From Lineus longissimus (Eukaryota; Nemertea; Pilidiophora; Heteronemertea; Lineidae), in assembly GCF_910592395.1 (NCBI RefSeq), contig NC_088320.1:8620001-8684000 (forward strand): 64,000 nucleotides of DNA. Direction: 5' to 3'. A model generated the notes under the pieces. That model saw only the letters and a list, made by a program, of their open reading frames with translations, was not told where the DNA came from and did no database searches. The number at the start of each line of letters is the position of its first letter. Position 1 is the stretch's first letter. The translations under genes were made by a program, and so were the position numbers. Positions 46,420 to 57,910 of this stretch are shown in pieces.

Positions 46420-48054
46420 GTTGGAAAAACGGTACTAAATATTTGTGTCTCACGTAAAGGGAACGTACACACCGGGTGCGCCAAAGGTGAGACATTTTTT
46501 TATAAAAGAGAGCAAAGTACATGTACAATACATGTAGTACTGAGTAAGCAATGCAGTATATACATCCGCATGACTAATTTTGCTGACAAGAAAAAAAGGG
46601 TCAAGCCTATCGGGTCGCGGAATCAAATAAAATTTAAAAGTCACCGGTAAAAATTTAGGGTAAGAATAAAAATAAATTTACACTGGTATAGAAAATGTCA
46701 TACCCATGCAAATTTAAAAAGTATGAATTACTTGTAGGAAACTCAATCTAAAATTCTATTTTTGGGCTTACATCACCAGTAAATTAGGATAAAGTCACCA
46801 TTAACTTAAGATAAAGGTTTAAGAAATTACACATGTAAACATGTGTACAGAATGAAATACCCATGTAGATTTTAAAAGTATGACTTAGGACACTGGGTTT
46901 AAAATACTGTCTCAGAAGTGATAGTAGGCCTGGAATTAGCAACGCCAGAACTCGAACATAAGTTGCAAATCATACAATCATGACCTTAGACTTGAAACAC
47001 AAACATAAGGTTATTGCAAACTATTTGATGAGCAGAAGTTGTGACCAACCCTAGTGTAATGAATCACATTTCACAAACATTACATTTTGAAACCGTCAGA
47101 GAACGTTTTTATATGGTGCAGGAAATGATTGAGCATTGATCTCTCTGGCCCAAAGTTGTTCATGGGAAAAGAGGAAGTGGCTGGACGAGCAGAGTTTATT
47201 GGCACTGGTTTTCGAGAGCGATTGACATTTTGGGAGCGAGAGTCATTTCGTGGTCGGGTGCCATTTCGAGAGCGAGTGTTATTCCGCGAGTGAGTTTCAT
47301 TTCGAGAGCGAGTGTCATTGGAATCACTACCGCTACTACTTTATAGGAGATTGACCAACTGGACAAAAATACTGACCGCTGCATTACTCCTACAACCCAT
47401 TCGGTCACCTCGGTTCCAATTGTGTAATTGATACCGAGAGTGAAGTCATTGGTTGTATAATCAATACCGCTCGGCGGGTGGACCAAAATGCAGACCGACC
47501 GTAATTTGACTATGTGACAATGACATTTACAGACTACATAAACATATATGGTGTGTTATACGCCTTAGCAAACAAAAGCAAACAAAAAAACATTGACAAT
47601 TATTGAAAATGATGCAAAGCTTACCGCCCCGCCTTTATTTAGGAGATTGGCCAACTGGACAAAAATAATAAGTTCGTTAGTGGGCTTTATTTCATGATGG
47701 AGGTTGAGTTGAGTTGGCGATACTGCGGTACAAACATTTCATTTTTCAGCTACGCCTTGTTAGTCCATATCTATGTAACTCATTCGTATTGTTGCAGGCT
47801 AACCCACGGTTATCAACTCAAATGAAATAATATTATCTTTCATTAATTCTTGAGCATTATTTTATGTCTTGGCTCCGAGCACCTGCTACGTGATATCTAT
47901 ACATAAATTAGATTATGCTGAATGTACATGTAATCAGCTCACGGGCAAGTTGTGTTAGTTGTAGATTTTTATTTTAATCAACTTTTTGTTTGTCTTTTAT
48001 TTTTGGCATTTCTTGGTCTAGTTTATAAAATCATTCATATATTTATATTTGCAG
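46420..48054. other. Non-coding stretch; minisatellite and short duplication
   Basis: No gene is supported. 'aggagattgaccaactggac' followed by AAAAATA occurs at about 47345 and, with one change, at 47641 (direct repeat about 296 bp apart). The 18 bp minisatellite at 47208-47318 is listed separately. The right end is the intron or 5' region before the first coding exon of the neuropeptide gene. Confidence 0.5.
47208..47318. repeat. 18 bp minisatellite, six copies
   Basis: Units of 'tttcgagagcgagtgtca' recur at 18 bp steps with several substitutions. The period is divisible by three and the minus strand is open through it (LALEM-like repeats). Confidence 0.8.
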
Positions 48055-48062
48055 GCTTACCA

Positions 48063-48212
48063 ATGGCTATCATAGACTACAGGATATCAATTGTTTTATT
48101 GGCTTTGAGCACTTGCTTCGTGACGTCGAAACCTTTAGGTTCTGCCGCTTCAGTCGCAGATAGTACAATAGCACTGCTGATGAAAATAGCTGAAAACGTC
48201 TCAAACATAAAG
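48063..48212 (+). CDS. Tachykinin-type neuropeptide precursor, coding exon 1 (signal peptide)
   Basis: The first of three phase-consistent coding exons. It follows an acceptor (tttatatttgcag, AG at 48053-48054), so a 5' UTR exon lies upstream. ATG at 48063 starts a typical signal peptide: a short N-region with Arg, a hydrophobic core 'ISIVLLALSTCFV', and likely cleavage near 'VTS/KPLG'. The rest (to 'IAENVSNIK') is acidic/neutral propeptide. The exon ends with the donor AAAG|GTAATA at 48213 in phase 0. In precursors of this class the signal peptide sends the protein to secretory granules, where convertases cut at dibasic sites. The identity rests on exon 3. An alternative in-frame upstream ATG at 47952 lies in the inferred intron and is not used here. 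Confidence 0.7.
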
Positions 48213-50007
48213 GTAATATTCTATATTTGCCGTTTATAAAGCTCATCCCAAAATACATATCAAGATCGTGTGGATAAAGGAGGGCGCGACACCTCGATAT
48301 GTATTGGAGCGATGGGCATTTTGAACGCGTCATCTACAATATTGTCTGTGCTCATTAACTGCGGGAGGGCAAAAATACCCGACTGTGCCATGAAATCTTT
48401 TTCGAACCAACTTTACGGTCGCACGTTCCCTCGGCGGAAGAATATCCTCATAACTTCGGATGAATCTGTTGATTCAGGCACATTATGATTGAAAAAGGAA
48501 TGTTAGAAGCTTGAGTTATTGTGGTACGCGCTCCTTAACTTCAAACACAATATCCGTTCTCAGTTGTTCCTAGGTCCGGATACGGCATGGCGGGGCATTC
48601 TAACGGTGCTTTCTAAATTATTTATTGAAAATCTATTTCGGACAATTCCTCTCTTCACTATGATTTGGGTGCCCGGTGAAACTGTGCTGATTTTGGCTGC
48701 TATCAACTTCCCGCGCGTCTTCGTTGCTTTTTGCCGACCGCAATAACGGTACCGTAACATACATTGCTGGTTGCCTTTTTGTTTACCAAGATCAAGTCTA
48801 CATATTTGGTGATTTCCTAAGCAGTTAAAGGACCATTGGTAATCATTGAGGCTAATATTTCCCAGGTGTCAGCTGCCCAGGTGGCCAGCCGCCCATTCTG
48901 TTTCGTTCGAATTTTTGTGACTTTAATTTGGCCATATAACAACGAGTCAAATTAGGCTGCATCATTAACAACTCTTGCAGAAACACATTTTTGTATAGAC
49001 CCTAAGAAAAAATGTCAATGAAGGCTTACATTTATGTTATCATTATGATACACACGCATATCTCTCTTATTCCAAGCACGTGTAATTTCGCTGAAGACAG
49101 ACATCTAATGATTCTTTGCGAATCTGGTCCCAGGACACTTTGATTGCTGGCCCTGGAGTTTTGCCACAAGGCCAATAATACAGCAGTCAATCAGAACCCT
49201 GCTGCCTGGTCACTTTTTATCATGAAGTATATTTTGGACCCAAAGTTTGTAATGTGGGCCCACTGCCCCCCCCCCCCCCCCCCGAAAGCACAAGCTACTG
49301 CCCTTAATACTTCCACTGAGTCAGTCCCTGATCTGGGCACCAGCATAAATGCAGTGCAATTAATAAAATGCTACTACCTGTATTAATGTGCTGGACTAAC
49401 TGGCAATGAGTCAAAATATTTCTTTGGAATTCCATTGGAAATAAAGGAAATGACAGAAAGTATTTTTTCATGAAGTGTCAGGTTTATTGCGTTTTTTTCA
49501 ATCAACTGTTATACACATGGTGAATTCCTGTCGAAAAGACTCCTCCATGTAGGTGAATAAGGGTCAAATTCTGACCATGTAGCCCTTGCAGCAGAAGTGA
49601 ATTTCTGTCGAATTCCTTGAAATCCTGGGGTGAAAATATGTCGAATAATGGCCCTCCCAAATCTTTCTGAGCGTCTAATTGGTGGCGGATGACTGACGGG
49701 GGGGGGGGGGAGCACAGGGTTCTGATTGACTGCTGCATAACGCTTAATCATAATTACACTGTATATACACTGCATACTAGATAATTGGAACAATGGTCAA
49801 GGCGGAGGTAAACTACCGAGGCAGTTCATTGGTCATCCCAAGTATTTCCCTCATGGACAGCCCCAAAAGACGCGAATATTGGTGACTGGTCGATTAGCCA
49901 AATACGTTGCTAAAACAAAACTGTAGGGTATTTTTTCAAAATATTAAAACTTTGTTATCTGACGTTATATCAAATAACCAATATTAAAAGTATCATTTTC
50001 ATTTCAG
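48213..50007 (+). other. Intron 1 of the neuropeptide gene
   Basis: Bounded by AAG|GTAATA and 'cattttcatttcag|GAT'. It contains an 18-C run (49266-49283), a 13-G run (49698-49710) and a 21 bp perfect inverted repeat at 49181-49201 and 49715-49735 ('cagcagtcaatcagaaccct' plus G). No open frame of note is present. Confidence 0.6.
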
Positions 50008-50140
50008 GATATGATTGAAACAGTTATGATAAGGAGAGATATGGCAGACGGAAATGGTATTGGGGATAATGCAAACACAAAAACAAAGCTTCTACAACAG
50101 TTGAAGTCATATCTTGATTTAAGAAACTATGCTCAATCGT
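50008..50140 (+). CDS. Tachykinin-type neuropeptide precursor, coding exon 2 (propeptide)
   Basis: 133 nt between a good acceptor (AG at 50006-50007) and a consensus donor (CGT|GTAAGT). Entered in phase 0, left in phase 1. It encodes 44 residues starting 'DMIETVMIRRDMADGNG' and ending 'LDLRNYAQS'. There is one dibasic RR and no amidation signal, so this is spacer propeptide. 'TKLLQQLKSYLDLRNYAQ' is probably an amphipathic helix. Confidence 0.65.
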
Positions 50141-50334
50141 GTAAGTACATGTTATATATTGGTTTATTTAACAAACGGTGCCGCGTACCATAGTACATTA
50201 TGGCCACCTATTACAACAGGAATGACAGAGTGAAGGTGCACATGTTTTTGGCGATCCAATTTCCCGTGGAAACGATGGCTTTTACAATGGGGTCAAAAAA
50301 GCTTGAAGGCAAATCTTTTTTGGAGTTTTTAGCT

Positions 50335-51235
50335 CACATGGGTGAGCTTACTTTTTCATGTCTTGTCCGTCGTCCGACGTCGTTTCGGTCGGTTGGTCGG
50401 TCCGTCGTCCGTCAAAAATAGGAGCAAGTTTGCTCACTATTGAATCAAGAAAGTTGAAACCTGATGTGTGGATGTCTTACGACAACATGATCATGACTGG
50501 ACACAAAATAAATCATCGCCATTTGACCTATTTTCTGGCATGGGCTCCAGGCGGCCATCTTTGAAAACCTTATTTTGTCAGTATCTCATGAACGCTGATA
50601 GCTAGAACAATGAAATGTTTACTGTTAATACTCCTGATAAGACTTTATGACATAATGTACGGGTTTTTGATTTGACCTACTGTTGAAGGTCACAGAGGTC
50701 AAAGTCAACAATTTTTGCGAAGGTAGCACGTTTCGTCACTAATTGTCCTATACTCTTCAAACTTGATATGTACTCACCTATTGGGCATCTGTAATTAACC
50801 AAAACTCAGATCAATGTGACTTACTTCTCAGTGTAAGTTGGTCAGGTCATAAAACTCAATGTCAGTTATATCAGGAAACCATATTCACTGTGTGATCCTC
50901 AAAGGTGCATCATTGATCGATATGATCAAGATTGGCATAGAGCGTATAGCATTTGACCTCGACCTAGTTTCCAAGGTCAGAAAGGTCAAACTCTAAAATT
51001 CCACTGAAGCTGATACGTTTCATTACTTTCTGAGATTCTTCAAATTTTATATTGGGACACCTATCTGTATAAGTTGACCCAATTTAAATCAATTGTGACC
51101 TAGTTTATCAAGTTCACAGAGGTCAAACTCTAAAAGTGTCATTGATAGTTCCCCTTTTTGTCATATATAAAGGTCAATTTAACCTCTGTATGTCATTTCA
51201 TCTGCAACTAAAAGATCCCAGGTGAGCACAATGTC
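50335..51235. repeat. Dispersed repeat with GTGAGC ends and a GTCCGTCG-rich tract
   Basis: It starts near 'agctcacatgggtgagctta', followed by a CGTC-rich tract (50367-50412). Degenerate units follow with 'gaccta.tttccaaggtcaga', 'aaggtcaaactctaaaa' and 'tcaaatttgatatg', and it ends at 'ccaggtgagca'. It is the inverted relative of the element ending at 3180. Probably a non-autonomous DNA element or SINE-like repeat. Confidence 0.6.
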
Positions 51236-52499
51236 CCCAAGACATTTCATTGATAAATACCTGGACGGAGGTGAACAAAGTAGGGTTACAGTTATTTGCA
51301 TAGGGAAGATAATGAAATCCCGAAAAACAAATCAAAAAAGTGTTGAGCGGAAGACCACGCTTGTTAAAAATACGTCTCATATCATCAAATGATAGCACGT
51401 CGCTTTGTAAGACCGTGAGTAGAGATCATATTTTACAGTTGTTTAGCCGAGTGTAAAACAAGTGCGTTGGGTTTCAATCTTTCGAAAGTTGTAATTACTT
51501 CCGAATATACTACGTTGCTTGAAGTAATGTGCATAAATCTGGCGTTGAAAGACTATCATGTATAGGTGACTGCTTAAAATGTCGGCTGGTAAATCATTCC
51601 AAATGGAACAATAAGAGGGATGAATTACTTTCTTAATCGGTCGATCGTACAGAAAGGCGGATTAAGAGCAAATTGACGTCACAAATCGAAATTTGCAGCA
51701 GCCCATCCATATTTGTTTAAGATGGCGTTTGAGGAATTACCCATCTAAAGCCTTGTATAATAAGCTAGATTATAGCAGTAGCACCTTAAGCTGCTTGGTT
51801 TTGAATGCGTACAAGTTTGTTTGTTTGTAGGTATTTAAGATTGACCTGCGCAAAGAACTTTAATGTATTCCAGGAGTGATCTATTAAACAATCTAGAAAT
51901 AAATAGTGTTTAATGTGTTACGGAGTAGTCGTTTTAGTACACATCAGTAGGTTTGCAGTCAGGCGTGGATCATGAATTCGGGAGTTGTAGCGAAATTGGG
52001 CTATCGCCCACTTGTTGACTATTCCAGTTTGTACTTGCGATATTTAACCCTGGCTTCTGTGATAATGCCATTATAAACCAAACCTAAACTACTTACACTG
52101 TAATACACTGATGGCGTAATGCCTTTTTTTAACCTTTTCCATGCGTTTTTTTTTAATGCTTGACCAGAACTGATGCATTTTTCGAGCAACTGACGTACAT
52201 TGTTAGGGCACTAACCTCCTGTAGTGGCATCCACGTATAATAACCACTGGTTTTAAATAGTATACTTCATTTCTCGATATTTGTGTATGGCGTAGGGTGA
52301 AAAAGACTGAACCTCATAATGTTTTAGTAGGGGAATCCTCTAAAAAGGATACCATTTCGAAGTCGTTAATGCAACTTCCTGGCAATAGAATCTAGAATGC
52401 CTTTTGCTGAAACATCTACACCTGGCTTTTTTCAGGAGTACGAACATTGGAGCAGGGCTGCTCATTCGGGCCATGTTGACATAAAGCTGACCTGACATA

Positions 52500-52846
52500 T
52501 ACAGGGTGTCTCAAAAAAGTATACCCACCTTGAATCATCGATTGTATGTAAACTACAAAATTTTATTTCAAGTGTAGTATGTCATTAGAAAGAGCTGGAT
52601 TTACTCTTTTAAATGATACCCTAAACATGCATTTATTTTCACGGGTGAGTCAGTAACAATGCAATGATTGACATTCAAAATATGCATTGTTATTGACTCA
52701 CCCATGAAAATAGATGCCTGTTTAGAGTATCATTAAAGGATTGAAATCAGCTCTTTCTAAAAACATACTATACACTTAAAATAAAATTTAGGAGCTTACA
52801 TAAAATCGATGATTCAAGGAGGGTATACTTTTTGAGACGCCCTGTA
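52500..52846. mobile_element. 343 bp near-perfect foldback MITE, TA target duplication
   Basis: The ends are 'cagggtgtctcaaaaaagta' at 52502 and the inverse at 52844, flanked by TA on both sides. The two arms pair almost to the centre near 52673, where 'gggtgagtca.taacaatgc' meets its complement. TA duplication fits the Tc1/mariner superfamily. There is no coding capacity. A truncated relative lies at 43852. Confidence 0.85.
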
Positions 52847-53089
52847 TAAAGCAAGGCTAAGAGGAATGAAATCGCTGAAAGACGCTATAGCCGCTGGCCT
52901 GTTTGATCACTTCCCGATGACTGCGAGACTGATTAAATTACAGTGTTGTTTTTATGAAGTAATAATTGGCTCTGAAATGAATAGCCGTAATAAATGTTTA
53001 AAACCTAGGTTGGAAATAATGCAATTCCTTCATCGTGTACAAATTATGTTAGGGTAACTGTATTATACTGTCTAACATCCAGTACACCT

Positions 53090-53215
53090 CTGTCTTAAGG
53101 TCAACCTCTCTATTAAGGACGCTAGTTTTGGTCCCAAATAGCTTGTTTCCATTCGATTTGACCTCTCTTATCGGGACACCTCTCTACTGCGGACAGTGTT
53201 TGTCAGTTCCGAGGG
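53090..53215. repeat. 'acctctctattaaggac' repeat fragment
   Basis: Three related words spaced 30-60 bp apart ('acctctctattaaggac', 'acctctcttatcgggac', 'acctctctactgcggac') lie directly beside the LINE fragment. Such words occur in the ends of some pogo/Tigger-like elements (from memory). The class is uncertain. Confidence 0.4.
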
Positions 53216-53216
53216 T

Positions 53217-54560
53217 TTACCAGCCTTGGGATGAGTTGTGGTGTTGTGAGGCCGTCCATTTTTTGGTATTGTTCATCCATGTTTTCTCGGTCTTCCTCGC
53301 TTCCCCCTCGATCCATAACAGTACATTGCTATAGACGGTCTTTGCAAGCAATTCGTGTCGGCAAACTTGCCCAAACCAGTTGATCCTCCGTCTCCTTACA
53401 GTGGCAAGGATTGTCTCGTTTGTTACGCATGTTGCCACAACCTCTTGTCGGACTGACATACTTGTTCTTCTTTGTAGGCAGGATCCGGACATCCCAAGTA
53501 GATTTCACAGGCATTTCATCTCAAAGACAGATGCTTGGATGTGGCATTATGTCTCATCAGTTGTCGTCTAGTTTTCACAGCGTAGAGGAAGATAGGGATG
53601 CTCATGAAGAGGGACCGATAGAGTCTAACCTGTATTTGCAGCCTTCTTTCTCTGTAATGGGACCGAGTCTTAATAGTGCAGCAGATATTGAAGATTGTTC
53701 GGTTGTACTTCTTCCACTCCTAAATCCGGCCTGTTCTTTTGCTAATATCTCCTCAACCTTAGGTTTAATTGAGCCCGTTGAGCACGATGCGTAGCATGAC
53801 TATGCTGGGATAGCTGATGAGACTATATGGTGCAGTAGTTTTGGCATGAGCCCAAGTTACCCTTCTTGGGTAGTGGCCTGTGATGTCGAGGGATTGCTTC
53901 CATTATGTTGGCCATTCGTTCGTGCCCAAATCCTCTGGCAAAGTGCAGTCATCACCTTCACCCTTGCAGGACCACCGTGCTTCAGAAGTTCACCAGGGAT
54001 GTTGTCTGATCCGGGAGATTTCCCGCACTATAAAGTTGGGATGGCTCTCTTGGTAGAATCTGGTCGTAGCTGCTGTCTTCGGGTTGCCGTGGCTGGTTGT
54101 TGTTCAGGACGGGAGAATCTGATTTAAGCTCGTTATTGTAAGCAGTTACTGTTGGCAATACTCTATCAACCGTTTGGGGATAGCACTATCTTCGGTACAA
54201 AAGCAGCCGCCCTTATCGTTTATGACGGTTGCCTTCTGCTGCAGTGTCAGTTTCTTCAGGGTGTACAATGTAATACGTTTTCTTGCCGTCGCCTCTAGTC
54301 AGTCCCTCCTCGATGATTAGCCTTGCTCATTCCTGTGGGGATGGTGTTGTTGACAATGTGGTATTGTCATGCAGCCTCTGCACTCAGCCTATCTTCATTA
54401 TTTAGCTATGGTCTATTGAGGTCTAGAAGGTCATCTATGATCCAGGGTTGCTATTTCTTCCTTGGCTTTTCTAGCACCTTTGCCGCAGTTTCGTGCAAGA
54501 CTTCTTCGATTTCTTCCGTGGGAGTATTGATATCATCCTGAAGGAGACTCAAGGCTATCA
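53217..54560 (-). pseudogene. Decayed LINE reverse transcriptase (RTE-like)
   Basis: On the minus strand, from 54560 downwards, pieces in shifting frames match non-LTR reverse transcriptases. They are 'PTEEIEEVLHETAAKVL', then 'KSPGSDNIPGELLKHGG' (near 53970-54020), 'LAKEQAGFRSGRSTTEQ' (near 53690-53745) and the C-terminal 'VRRRRINWFGQVCRHELLAK' (near 53340-53400) ending in a Trp-rich tail. Many stops and indels separate them. The long plus-strand frames over 53411-54541 are antisense shadows. The RT motifs are partial and the catalytic YxDD box was not found. Clade RTE-like by the look of the tail. Confidence 0.8.
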
Positions 54561-55031
54561 TACGTTATGACAGGCACAGCAGGTGGGTGATTGCATGTGC
54601 TTTTCATTATGTAATTGGTCAATTGAAAAATATATTTACACAAATATTCGAACTTTTTGAAGAACTTGTTGCAATAAAATGACAGAGCACAAAATTCCAC
54701 GATCCTTGATCCCCACCCTGTAGAATAAATTCCGCAGATTGCCTTGAGTCAGGGAGGCCTTCTAGTTTGCCGAACTGGCCTGTCCTGTGAAAGGAACAAA
54801 TTATTCAATAAAGTTCGAAACATGTGTTCTTGGAGACTTCCAACAAAAGTATCGTTTTGTTCATCTGGTGAGGTTTTTCAAGTATGATTTGCATTAAATA
54901 TAAAGGAAAATGCACCGCCGGTTTGTCCTATATATGGACAGGAACAATTTGGATTTTTGCGTTCACCACAACGTAGCCTAAATTAACACCAAAATTCAGT
55001 GCAAATGATGGCATATTATCAATGTTACCAG

Positions 55032-55359
55032 GTAGGTTTGCTGATATTTGAGATAGGTTTGCTGATATTTGAGACAGGTTTGCTGATATTTAAGATAGGT
55101 TTGCTGATATATGAGATATGTTTGCTGGTATTTGAGGTAGGTTTGCTGATATTTCGGATATGTTTGCTGGTATTTGAGATAGGTTTGCTGATATTTGAAA
55201 TAGGCTTACTGGTATTTGAGACAGGTTTGCTGATATTTGAGATATGTTTGCCGATATTTGAGATATGTTTGCTGATATTTGAGATAGGTTTGCTGGTATT
55301 TGAGGAAGGTTTGCTGGTATTTGAGATAATTTTTCTGGTAATTGAGATAGGTTTGCTGA
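55032..55359. repeat. 21 bp minisatellite, about 15.6 copies
   Basis: Units of 'ataggtttgctgatatttga' plus G differ at few positions and have no length change. The array is therefore open in frames on both strands (LLIFEIG-like and SANLSQI-like). It ends at 'acaggggcgacatctggcgt', a flank also seen near 32945. Confidence 0.95.
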
Positions 55360-55842
55360 CAGGGGCGACATCTGGCGTTTTAAAAAGCTATTTTTAACTT
55401 TCTCGGCTACGGCATGTAACGTCATAGTTTGTAAATGCCTATATATTTACAAACAACTCGCGTCCAATACCTTGACGAAAGGTACATCGTGTATTTGTAT
55501 GCAATCTATTCCAACTGAAGTTGATCGGTTATTACTCGCTCATAAAGGGCATCGCTGTAGACACAATGGTAACAAGTTAGTGTGATCGATGCCACTGACC
55601 ATCGCTATCGCTCGATCAGCGGTCTGATATCTCGACAAGAGTAGCTTTTTTGTGTCTCATTCAAAAACCACAATAAACTTTACGTTGAAACTTACACAGT
55701 GTCTAGACAAGATTAAAGGGCCAATCCTATTAGGTAATTTTGAAATTCAGCTATTACCATGGAGAGTTAGGTCTGTGTGATCGAAAAGTGGGATCACCAT
55801 ATGCTGCTTAATTTACCGCATAGAGATTGTGTATCAATCAAT

Positions 55843-55925
55843 CAATGTTGGCATTTGTAAAGCGCTCCAATTACTCAACGAGTGAGTATTCTGGAGCACA
55901 TTCTGGAGTACATTGCATATGGCCG
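55843..55925 (-). repeat. Possible LINE 3' tail
   Basis: 'ggcatttgtaaagcgctcca' after an AATC-rich tract resembles, in inverse, the tail of the LINE at 19545-19575 ('ggcgctttacaaataaca'). Only the tail is recognisable. Confidence 0.4.
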
Positions 55926-56739
55926 AGACAGCTCAAATTTGGGCGAGGTGCACCGTAAAGTAAGGCGCGCGATACAAAAAAATTACACGTCTTTCTTTAG
56001 TGGTATGGGCGGAGGCTACGGAGGCAATACCGCTGGAAGTTCAGGACGATATTGACCCTTTAAATGTAGTTTTGAGACTGTACACATTTATTATCGAACG
56101 GCGTGGGTGTTGTGATGTTAGAGAACCCCCGGCAATCCCGCTGAAAGCGTGGTTTATTCATGTCATAGCTCGGCCATTATTCAGCGGGCAATGTGAACTG
56201 GGTACCCCCCCCCCCCCGTTCAGGCGATGATCGACCCTTTATCACCACATCAAAATACTAAGTTCGTCCAGAATTCGACAATACATCCCCTAGCGTGACC
56301 CGATCATCACCAGGTACCACCTCTGCTGCAATTCTGTAGTACATGGTTCGACCCTAGATCACTCAAGTAATAAGGATGAACGGGAGGAATTCGCGTCACC
56401 TAATATAACTAGAAGAACTACTGTCCTTCCAACATCCCTTAATGAGAGAATATCAAGGATGTAACACACGCACAATATGTGTTGCGCGCATAATCAACAG
56501 AGTTCGACAATATTTCCGGGCCGCCGTTTCGTACTTCGCCTAAACATCGGCACAAATTCCTACGATCGCCAGAAAATCACCGCTCCTGCTATTCCGTTAA
56601 TCCCACGGCATCGACGATTTTTCAGCATATTTTTCAGATGGATCGCCAAAAAATAGTCGGTATCACATATTCGAATGAATAATACATCGCCGTCAATTCG
56701 GTGTCAATGACGCGTAGATACTAGAGGGTACTAGGCCTA

Positions 56740-56826
56740 CAGGGTGGCCAATAATTATCTTCCCTTGTACAATAGAATTCTGTTGTGTATCCATTGTGTG
56801 AGGGAAAATAATTCTGGGCCACCCTG
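56740..56826. mobile_element. 87 bp miniature TIR element
   Basis: The left end 'cagggtggccaataattatc' and the right end in inverse 'cagggtggcccagaattatt' match over about 28 bp, and the inner ends both reach 'ttccct'. The left flank is TA. The right flank is CA, so the duplication is not clean. Confidence 0.75.
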
Positions 56827-57309
56827 CAGAGTAGGGTAGGGTAGGTACATATTTCACACTGACCGCTGCATAAGTACCGAGTGTTCAGGATGGGGACCAA
56901 CGCATGTAAAGGAACGCCTATCCCTATTCGGCATCGTGATTAGGAGGTCGAAGAATGTGTTGGCCTTCCCAATGACGTATCGGGGATTTGCAAGATCTTC
57001 CAAACAAAGGAGCAGAGCACATCTTCTATTGACGAGAGTAGTAAAACAGTGTTTAAGAGAATAAGTGGTCGCTGTGTGCATATCAAACAAACACGTCAGC
57101 TCCCTCTTGTTTGATATCGCTGGCAGGTGGCTAACTCGTCAGCCATTAGACGACCAGTATAATACCGTTGGTCAACAATGACCGTCCAATGTCATTATTT
57201 GCAGTTCCTGTGAACAAGTGACACACAGAGCGAACAATTACGATCTTATTTGTTAGCCGCTGTTACTAAAGCCAGATGTTTTTTTGGTACTACTGCTGGA
57301 TATGTTTCT

Positions 57310-57910
57310 CCACTGACCGTTGGTATTATAGAGGGCAATATTACAAATACAAGCTGTCGGCTGCCCAGTCACATCCCTATCTATATAAGTAGTTTCCATC
57401 AACAAATTGCACAAAACCGGGATTCAATATCTGACTGAAATATCACGCTATTCCGATGTTGACCCGATTAGACCTGAATTAGCCCTCCAAGCGTCGATCT
57501 TCTCCATGTGGACCGATGTACTTGTAGCAAAGGTCTGCCTGGAGCCATGTATCTACACCTTGACGTAATCTCTGTCGCCTTGGAGTAGATATAGATTTTT
57601 CATTGTTGCTTAGCGAATCGGGGAGAGCCCCAATCAAACTTGGAGGCGAATATGTTTGAAGACATAAAAATACACCGCTTACACTCGTCATCTTTTCATT
57701 CCTTGGCTTCAAAAAAACATGCACACTCCGCCCAAAAAAATATGGGCAAAACAACACTCTTGCGTTCATTGCCCTCATCACTTACCCTGTTGATGTAGTG
57801 AAATCGAAATGACGTCGCGGAATTCTGCCGGCTTCGGGGATCGGGAAATAAAATCGCGCGTTGGGAATTCATTGGCGCTTTGAGGGCGAACATTAACGAA
57901 TGGGTAAGAA
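57310..57910 (-). repeat. Dispersed repeat family A, copy 4 (longest)
   Basis: It contains all blocks found in the other copies: 'gagggcaatattac', 'ggctgccc', 'agtagtttccatcaacaaat', 'gagagccccaatcaa' and an outer part ('gcgcgttgggaattcattgg') that matches 29690-29745. At least four, probably five, copies in 64 kb. Confidence 0.75.

Noticed and set aside
47952-48062. Longer N-terminus for the neuropeptide precursor from an upstream ATG
   Set aside because: The stretch ends in a classic branch/pyrimidine/AG acceptor at 48054, and the downstream ATG alone gives a normal signal peptide.
53411-54541. Several plus-strand open frames of 70-127 codons as a gene
   Set aside because: They are antisense to a recognisable LINE reverse transcriptase on the minus strand.
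54999-55425. 132- and 111-codon proteins with LLIFEIG / SANLSQI repeats
   Set aside because: Both strands are open only because the 21 bp minisatellite has a period divisible by three. No start context, signal or splice support.
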